Origin: Morinoia aosen
Lineage: Eukaryota > Arthropoda > Malacostraca > Amphipoda > Talitridae
Reading direction: 5' to 3'
NCBI GenBank assembly: GCA_030386875.1
Contig: CM059566.1
Coordinates: 41,452,068-41,516,067 of the forward strand
DNA length: 64,000 nt
A program made the translations under genes and the position numbers. Below the pieces are notes generated by a model. That model did no database searches, was not told the origin of the DNA, and saw only the letters and a program-made list of their open reading frames with translations. Below, in pieces: positions 57,357 to 64,000 of the stretch (position 1 is the stretch's first letter; each line of letters starts with the position of its first letter).

Positions 57357-58196
57357 GTTTGCATAAATTGACGTCAGTTATGGTTTGAATTGAGTCTTCC
57401 TGTAAATGGCTACCTCTAAATCTGGCTTCAAAAATTGGGGCAATGAATAAAAAAAATAGATTTGCTAAGAAATTGGTAATGGGTTTAAGTCATCTATTAT
57501 TACGCTGTTTGAAATTACTGAAGGGTGTGGGGATTTCTATTATTGAGCTGTTAGAAAATTTAGTGGCAGTTTTCAGGAGGGGTGTAGACTCAGTGTGCTT
57601 CAAGTAATGATTGAAAATGTTTCCTGCACTGTGAAATTATAGATAATTAATAATTTGAAAGAATATTTGCAAATTGGTGTTCTATTGCTTGATAAGCCAA
57701 GTGTCATTATCAGCTGCAGAAAGATGTACTATCTGTAACAGTATCTTACCTAGCAGAGTTTTGGGTTCACATATCATATCCAAGTCATTCAGCAGTGATC
57801 ATTCTAATGGGCATAAGGTGCCTGGGATAGTTCCATGATTATTAGTTAATCAGTTGCTGGGATATGATCCGTTCGCAAGGGTTTTCTGCTTTCTACCCAG
57901 TTCTGGTGTAGGGTGTATTTACTGTTTCATTTTGTTAATGGGTTTAACTGCCATAATTACTACTCAGCTGTAGTGGAGGGCTGAAGTGCCATATCTGTTG
58001 TTTGGGTGTGATAGAGAGTTCCTGTGACAGATTTATGGTTGGGTTTTGGTAGCGAGTGCTAGCATGACATGTGACGTTTTTGCATTGACTAATGAATTGT
58101 TTCATTATGCATGCATTTAATGCTATAATTGCTGTTTGTCATAATAATTGTATATACTTTTCAGCATTTCTGACTTGAATGTTTGTTGATTTCCAG
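57357..58196 (+). other. VPS72 intron 2
   Basis: 840-base intron from gtttgc to tgatttccag. Nothing else is recognised in it. Confidence 0.85.
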
Positions 58197-58272
58197 GAGC
58201 CAAAGCCTGCAAAAGACCCCACCAAAAAGCCTCCCAAAAAGAAAACCAACTTAGAAGCCTTCATTGTTACTG
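58197..58272 (+). CDS. VPS72: VPS72/YL-1 exon 3
   Basis: Short Lys/Pro-rich exon: EPKPAKDPTKKPPKKKTN, LEAFIVT, ending in phase 1 (G) before gtgaga. It corresponds to the variable basic linker after TKAYKEP in the human protein. The exon is identified by its AG/GT borders and phase agreement with both neighbours. Confidence 0.92.
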
Positions 58273-59284
58273 GTGAGACACAGCCTGTTATGTTTTGTAA
58301 TTAAATTTGTAATTTTCATTGCTTGTTGATTGCTGCAAGGGAACTACCAACATTAATTTTTTTTTTTGGACCTAGAGCATAGATGAAAATTAGCACTTGT
58401 GTATATATATATATATATATATACATATTTTTTTTTTGAGAATAAAGGGGGATTTACATTGTGCACTTTTTCCATTTTTACTGTTGAAGAGATATTAGGA
58501 CATTGGATTCAGTATAATGGATTCTAGGGAAGGACCTTAGGATATTCTAAAATTTGAATTGCAAGAGATTTCAGACAGAAAATAATTTTTGCTACACAAA
58601 TTTTTGATACAAATGCATTTTTTTGCTTTGTGAATCACTGTGCAATGTATGTTGAACATTGAAAGAAGGCAACATAACTTTATAGACAATTTTATTGCAA
58701 GTTCATTCAATTGATATCCTTTTCTGTTTATATAATGATGTTCACATCAGAACAATGTAAGGAATAATGTTTTCTAATGTGAAGTTTAGAAGGTATTGAT
58801 TTGTGAAATGTCCTGAAAATTAAAAATTGAACCTTTTTTTTTATTTTTCCCTTGAGCTGATTAGCTGTGTTTCATTTGAAGATTTAGAAATAACCTTGTA
58901 AATCTACAGCTATGTATCTGAGCTTGTTTAACACTTTAACCGCAATTGGTTAAACTTAAGTTTAACATTTAACTCATATTTAAAGTCAATTATTGTAAAC
59001 ACTTTTGAAAATAGGAAACGTTAACTGGATCGTGCTTTCATTTTGCTTCTATTAAGTATTTTTGAAAATTGAGTTTGAGACAACTGGTAGGTCAGCAGCA
59101 TTATGAAAATCCCCTCCGTGGCCACCGGTGGTGCATGTTGCGGTCAAAGTGTTAAAATAATGGTTTTTCATTTTTACTATTTTGGCTGAGATAGTTAGGT
59201 TCTTTGCCACTCTAAAAATGATAAATTGTGTGTAGGACAGTCAATTATTCATAAACATCATTATTTACTGATTTGTTTTTCCAG
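58273..59284 (+). other. VPS72 intron 3 with (TA)n microsatellite
   Basis: 1,012-base intron. A (TA)n run followed by a poly(T) run lies at about 58403-58437. No other structure was recognised. Confidence 0.85.
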
Positions 59285-59387
59285 GTGATAAGAAAGCAAT
59301 CAGACGGTCCACTCAGCTCAAATCGGAGGAGACCATAAAGAGGCAAAAGGACCGTCAAATCGAAGAGACCAGAAGGAAGAGCCGAAG
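59285..59387 (+). CDS. VPS72: VPS72/YL-1 exon 4
   Basis: Encodes DKKAIRRSTQLKSEETIKRQ and KDRQIEETRRKSR. This matches the SMRQSTAEHT..QER..SRRRK region of the family (DNA-contacting basic stretch). It ends in phase 2 (AG) before gtgaga and is completed to Arg by exon 5 despite the 3.4-kb insertion between them. Confidence 0.95.
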
Positions 59388-59421
59388 GTGAGACTGTGGT
59401 GACTCGTCTTGTTTTTCTCTT

Positions 59422-59434
59422 CACTAGAAATGTA
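59422..59434. repeat. Target-site duplication, left copy
   Basis: CACTAGAAATGTA, identical to 62867-62879. It flanks the LINE in VPS72 intron 4 exactly. Confidence 0.93.
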
Positions 59435-59723
59435 CATACACACATACACACATACATATACCGGGCTTATCCTCCCCATGGGAGGGTAGCCGACAGCAGG
59501 CCACAATCACCACACTTAGTCACTAGGAGGCGAGAGAGGCAGCACTGGCCGCACCTGAACTGCCAGGATCAGCAGCAGCCCAGCACAACCACCTTCCACA
59601 GTCAGGCCCGACAGCAACAGCTGGTTTACCCCGACCGCTTCATTGAGTGCAGCCCCTCCCCCGCACATGACAGGTCAACCCCATCACACGCGCGCAGCTT
59701 CCAGTAACGCGTCAAAAATAAAA

Positions 59724-61109
59724 TTACCTCCTTATACACTGCCCCCACTCACTTCTGTCCGCAGCCATCCCTCTCGCCACGTCCACAGTCAGACCCCTCT
59801 CATACAAAGCACGTCGCACCCCATCCATCCAACTCATCCGTGGTCTACCTCGCGCTCGAAGACCACTCACTTCCGACATATATATCTTTTTCACCAGCCG
59901 CTCAACATTCATTCTTTCTACATGCCCAAACCATCCAAGCACTTTTTCATCCACTCGCCTGCTCAACTTTTTGATAACACCCGTCTGCTCCCTAACCAAC
60001 TCATTCCTGATCCTATCTCTTCTAGTTACTCCATACATGCTCCTCAAACACTTCATCTCAAACACATCCAACTTCCTCCTCTCAGCTGCTCTCAACCCCC
60101 AGGACTCTGCTCCATACAACAAAACTGGCACAATCAAACTTTCATACAGTCCCCTCTTAGCATTCATACTCAAACTCCTGCATTCAAAAACTTTCCTCAT
60201 TGCACCCAATGTCTTACAACCTTCACTCACTCGATGCTTCACTTCTACTTCCATACTATCCTTAACAGTCACATTCGACCCGAGGTACCTAAAATGCTCT
60301 ACCTCCTCTAAAACTTCCCCATTCAACCTCACATCCAAAGTTCCAAACACTCCATCTCTTGAACATCTCATCACCTTACTTTTATTCACATTTACCCTCA
60401 ATTTCCGCCTTTCGCACACTCTACCAAACTCTGTAACCAGTCTCCTCAGTTTTTCCTCTGAATCAGCCACAAGCGCTGTATCATCTGCAAACAACAGCTG
60501 ACACACTTCCCAATACATACCATTTCGTCCCACCAACTGCGCACCTTTTCCCAACACTCTGGCATTCACTTCTCTCACCACACCATCCATAAACAAATTA
60601 AACAACCACGGCGACATAACACATCCCTGTCTCACACCTGTCACAACTGGGAACCATTCACTCACCTCATTCCCTACTCTCACACATGCTCTGCTATCAA
60701 TGTAGAAACTCTTGATCGCATTCAACAGTCTCCCACCCACTCCATACAAACTTACCACTTGCCATAAAGCCTCGCGATCCACTCTGTCATACGCCTTCTC
60801 TAGATCCATAAATGCCCAATATACATCCTTTCCCTTTAATAAGTATTTTTCATTCACCTGCCTCACAGCAAACATTTGATCCACACAACCTCTACCACAC
60901 CTAAAACCACACTGTTCTTCAGCAAGCACACGATCCGTCAACACTCTCACTCTTCCAATTAACACTCTTCCATACAGCTTCCCAACGACACTCAGTAGAC
61001 TTATACCCCTAGAATTACTGCACTCATACCTGTCACCTTTCCCCTTGTACAACGGAACTACGCACGCGCTACTCCAATCAACCGGCACTTTACTAGCCTC
61101 GAAACACAT
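59724..61109 (-). pseudogene. LINE reverse transcriptase, C-terminal two thirds (461 codons)
   Basis: The open part begins CFEASKVPVDWSSACVVPLY and contains RGISLLSVVGKLYGRVL, EEQCGFRCGRGCVDQMFAVR, the catalytic MDLEKAYDRVDREALW, GVRQGCVMSPWLFNLFMDG and the YxDD-equivalent LFADDTALVADSEE. A thumb region and a conserved C-terminus (WFGHVERMN, RGRPRMSWMDGV) follow. No zinc knuckle follows. It is one frame away from the upstream fragment (61093-62250) because of an indel near 61095-61109. RT catalytic residues are intact. It would act on its own RNA at nicked target DNA. Confidence 0.93.
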
Positions 61110-62250
61110 TTAATAAACGCATCAACCATTCTATAACCACATTTCCTCCTTTCTTTAGACATTCAACTGTGCAGCCATCCAAACCTGGAGCTTTCCCATT
61201 TTTCATTTCATCCAACGCACATCTCACCTCTGCACTTCTTATTCGATTTCTATTCACTTCACCAAACACAGGCATTCTAACATCACTTCCAACAGCTACT
61301 ACTCTCGCGATCCTATCATCCCTCACGTTCAGCAGTTCCTCAAAATACTCCGCCCATCTCTTTCTCACATCACACCTCTCCACTAGCAGCCTACCATTTG
61401 TATCCTTCACTCTTGCCTCATTCTCCACCTGACCCTTCCTAATTCTCTTCACTTCCTTCCAGAAAACCTTCCTTCTCTCCATGAAATCCCCTCCCAACTT
61501 CCTCCCCCATTCCTCATCCGCCGCCCTCTTCGCTCTCCTTACCATTCTTTGTACCTCTTTCTTCCTCTCCTTATACTCTTCAAAATTTTGCTGGTTGCCT
61601 CGTTGCAACGACCTTTCGAACGCCCCCCGCTTTCTTTTCACAGCCGCTCCTATTTCTCCGTTCCACCATTCACTCCCCTTTCTAATCCCCCCTCCAACCT
61701 TCCTTACCCCACACACTTCCCTTGCACATTTTTCCACCGCATCTTTAAACAACTTCCATTCCCCTTCCACTCCACCCACCTCACTTTCCTTCACCCTCCC
61801 ATACTCCACTTTCATCTTCTCCTGATACTCACACTCACGCTCAGAATCATGTAACTTGCTTACATTTAACACCTCCCTTCCACTCCTCCTTTTTACACCT
61901 CCCCATATTCCACTAACTCTCAGCTTTCCTTCCACCAAATAATGATCCGAAATCCCATTCATCTCACCACGGAACACATGCACATCGAGCAAACGACCCA
62001 TCACTCCCCTGCTAACCAAAATATAATCCATCAATGCTCTCTCCTCTATCACACCTCCATTCGTCCTCACATATGTATACTTGTTAATACTTTTTTTCTG
62101 AAACAAACTATTCCCAACCACTAACTCACTCTCCACACATAACCCCACCAAGAAATCCCCACTCTCGTTCACCCCAGCTACTCCGTACTTACCAACAACA
62201 CCATCCACCACCTCATCACCCACTCTTGCATTCAGGTCCCCCATCACCAC
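61093..62250 (-). pseudogene. LINE endonuclease C-terminal part and RT N-terminus (385 codons)
   Basis: It opens with VMGDLNARVG (endonuclease), then FLVGLCVESELVVGNSLF and ISDHYLVEGKL (catalytic Asp-His motif), a long charged linker and the start of the RT (EMKNGKAPGLDGCTVECLKK). It is in the same frame as 62407-62652 but cut off by a TGA at 62254-62256, and is shifted relative to the downstream RT frame. Confidence 0.92.
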
Positions 62251-62406
62251 AACTCAACAACCACTCCCCACTCTAGCCACACACTCGGACAATTTCTCCC
62301 AAAACTCCTCTCTCTCTTCCCCACTCCTCTCCGATCCCGGTCCGTACGCGCTCACAAACACCCAAGACTCTTCCCTCCATTTCACTCGCACCCACATTAT
62401 TCTTGA

Positions 62407-62652
62407 TCACACCTCACCCCATTCAACTACTTTCTCCCTTATTCTTACACTCAATAATATAGCCACATCCTCTCTTGCATGTCCCCCACGTACTTCAGAC
62501 ACTCTCCCTCCCACACTCCCTAACATCAACTCACCACTACCCTTCAATTTCGTCTCACTCAAGGCCAATACATCCATCTTCCGGTTTAACATCATTCTTC
62601 CGATCTCCTCCTTACTCTCAGTTGCTCTACTTCCACACCCCCTTACATTCAA
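62407..62652 (-). pseudogene. LINE endonuclease N-terminus (82 codons)
   Basis: Reads SLNVRGCGSRATESKEEIGR, MDVLALSETKLKGSG: the APE endonuclease start with the NVRG Asn and the SETKL catalytic Glu. It runs into TGA at 62407-62409. In-frame coding sequence (WVRVKW, WVFVSAYGPGSE) continues after it, so the stop is a point mutation. Confidence 0.9.
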
Positions 62653-62820
62653 AGATCCTAGTACTAGGGTTTGAGTGATTTTTCGACCTCTCTCACCCCC
62701 TTCATTGTCCTGCTGCCTCTCGGGAAAATTATTACAGAGAAGGGGATCCCCAGTCCCCTCGCTCCGTCCACTATAGTCGCCTCTTACGACACGCAGCGGA
62801 CCACGGTGGGAGAATTCTAA

Positions 62821-62866
62821 CCCCCCCCCACAGGGGGAACCCCCCCCCCCCCCACAGGCGGAAAAA
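62821..62866 (-). repeat. Duplicated G-tract module at the LINE 5' end
   Basis: On the minus strand two units of TTCC(G/C)CCTGTG followed by 15 and 9-10 consecutive G open the element. The runs could form G-quadruplexes and are also the kind of homopolymer where assembly length is unreliable. Confidence 0.85.
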
Positions 62867-62879
62867 CACTAGAAATGTA
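62867..62879. repeat. Target-site duplication, right copy
   Basis: CACTAGAAATGTA, identical to 59422-59434, directly adjoining the 5' end of the LINE. Confidence 0.93.
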
Positions 62880-63059
62880 GTTATGCTTATTTCTCAGGCA
62901 TGTCTTGCACAACTTTCTAACACTGGGAAGCATTTTTTGAGAATGTTTGATAACTTACAACCTTTATTCCATGCCACAAAGCGAGAAACATACCAAAGTA
63001 CCAAAGGAAAGGAGTTTTGATATAGTGAACCCATCTACTAAAATGTCTTTTGTTTCCAG

Positions 63060-63148
63060 GTCGTCTGGACATGAGGAGCCTCACATGACGCAGGAGGAGC
63101 TGCTGGCTGAGGCAAAGGAAACTGAAAAAAAGAATCTCCTGAGTTTAG
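63060..63148 (+). CDS. VPS72: VPS72/YL-1 exon 5
   Basis: After the tgtttccag acceptor the first base completes an Arg codon. The exon then encodes SSGHEEPHMTQEELLAEAKE and TEKKNLLSL, matching the conserved LTQEELLREAKITEELNLRSLE of the family. It ends in phase 1 (G, start of a Glu codon) before gtacgtt. The remaining exons, including the YL1_C domain, lie beyond the right edge, so the gene is truncated by the window and not by mutation. Confidence 0.95.
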
Positions 63149-64000
63149 GTACGTTACGTTCTTATTTCATGGTAGCTCAAAGATCTTATACATGTGATTC
63201 ACTCAATTTCAAAAGGTGTGAATTCGCAACAAAAAAATTTATTGGAAAAGTTTTTTGGTTCTTCTAATAAAAGAATCGTAAACATTTGAAACATATCTTC
63301 ACCTGCGGTTGCTAGGTTGATTTTTTTTTTACGTTTACACTTATACATTTTTATAATGTAGTCTAAGTGACTGAGGGCATATGGCTTTATGCACTAACTT
63401 GTGCTCACTGTTCCATCAGGCTTGCACTTTAGACAGAAAGATCTGTTCTCTTCAGTGTGACTCGTTCTCTTTATGTGTAACTTGTTTATTTAGTACATGT
63501 AATTTTGGTGGCTCATTTTTGTGTGCACTGCTGTCCTGCTTTTCACCACCTGCTACTTTCTTCTTCAACACAGACCTTGATCATAAACTTGTATCTCAAA
63601 TTTCTGTTTTTTATGTACCTTGTGCATAGATTCCACATTCCCTGAACTCCATGCTAAGTGGTGCCTTCCTCCTTCTTCTCTTTGGAACGCCTTTTTTGCG
63701 GTTATGGAGGCGGAAACAAACATATGATTTAATATAACGTTTAATTCAATTGGTTATTGCAAAATACATTTTGCACCAGAGGTCATTGACATTAAATCTT
63801 TAGCAGCTTTGTGTAAGGACTGCTGCAGATGTTTCCCCTATGTTTTATTTCTCATTGTTGCAATTTAGGTAATTTTCTTGGACCTTTTTAATTTTTCTGG
63901 AATATTTTTCATGTTTCATCATTTTATGTCACAATCAATAGTTCATAAAATTTTTTTATACAAATAGAAAAGTTCAGTTCGTTTTTAAAAGACTAAAGAT
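63149..64000 (+). other. VPS72 intron 5 (continues beyond window)
   Basis: Starts gtacgtt. It contains a SINE-like copy at 63490-63735; otherwise nothing is recognised. No in-phase exon starting with an AG-bounded Glu codon was seen before the window ends. Confidence 0.75.
63490..63735 (+). repeat. SINE-like repeat, copy 9 (in VPS72 intron 5)
   Basis: Matches the middle and 3' parts of the family: cactgctgtcctgcttttcaccacctgctactttcttcttcaac, ttgtgcatagattccacattc, tccatgctaagtggtgcc, tttggaacgcc and gcggttatggaggc. The 5' third is missing or unrecognisable. Confidence 0.75.

Larger units (their letters stand above)
59435..62866 (-). mobile_element. LINE (APE-RT type), 3.43 kb, antisense in VPS72
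   Basis: It is flanked by perfect 13-bp duplications. On the minus strand it starts with TTCCGCCTGTGGGGG-type G-tracts (two copies, 62866-62821), continues with ctgcgtgtcgtaagaggcgac, then one APE-RT coding region (62652-59724). It ends near tcccatggggaggataagcc with a (TATG/TGTG)n microsatellite tail at 59435-59460. The coding region has two in-frame stops and one frameshift. The length, one coding region and microsatellite tail suggest an RTE-like clade, but this is only inference. It is unrelated in sequence to the LINE at 36522-48371. Confidence 0.94.
59388..63059 (+). other. VPS72 intron 4, enlarged by a LINE insertion
   Basis: The intron is 3,672 bases, of which 3,432 are an antisense LINE and 13 a target duplication. 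The pre-insertion intron would therefore have been about 227 bases. The LINE sits only 34 bases after the 5' splice site (duplication from 59422). Confidence 0.92.

Noticed and set aside
59643-60311. 222-codon plus-strand open frame as a gene
   Set aside because: It lies on the complement of the LINE RT coding region in VPS72 intron 4.
1-64000. Search by eye for tRNA and other structured RNA genes
   Set aside because: No convincing cloverleaf or A/B-box pair was found; this is not a proof of absence.

Overview
This 64-kb window is AT-rich nuclear DNA of an arthropod, most probably an insect. I base that on short coding exons with GT-AG introns, non-LTR retrotransposons of arthropod type, dense interspersed repeats and long introns; I cannot name the species. 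Three protein-coding loci can be supported, all of which look chromatin-related. (1) The large first coding exon of KANSL1/nsl1 (NSL histone acetyltransferase complex scaffold) lies on the minus strand at 18089-20196. Its later exons are not visible, so its first intron appears to run left past the window edge. (2) A 1,723-codon uninterrupted reading frame at 49903-55074 (+) encodes an unrecognised protein with two tandem chromodomain-like segments and four spaced copies of an apparently undescribed helical module. (3) The first five coding exons of VPS72/YL-1 (H2A.Z chaperone, SRCAP/TIP60 complexes) run from 55925 to 63148 (+), with the 3' part beyond the window.

Most of the rest is transposon archaeology. 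Positions 6037-17134 are bracketed by inverted termini starting CACTGTA and hold the decayed, intron-containing transposase gene of an ~11.1-kb DNA transposon, probably CMC/EnSpm-like, sitting in the KANSL1 intron. Positions 24500-30640 hold a 10/20-bp tandem array followed by four large palindromes built from interchangeable arms and one shared core. Positions 34150-35570 hold retroelement 3' ends and a small Harbinger-like MITE. Positions 36522-48371 are one minus-strand LINE encoding SGNH esterase, endonuclease and reverse transcriptase. It was split by a 3.9-kb hAT transposon (8-bp duplication GTTATCAC), which itself carries a 938-bp solo-LTR-like insertion (4-bp duplication CCAC), and by a second 3.4-kb insertion related to that LTR. 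A different LINE of 3.43 kb sits antisense in VPS72 intron 4 between perfect 13-bp target-site duplications. A SINE-like ~330-bp repeat recurs at least nine times across the window.

The strongest candidates for something new are the intronless four-module chromodomain protein, the SGNH-EN-RT reading-frame architecture of the interrupted LINE, the modular palindrome cluster, and a retroelement 3' hairpin whose two copies differ by compensatory changes.
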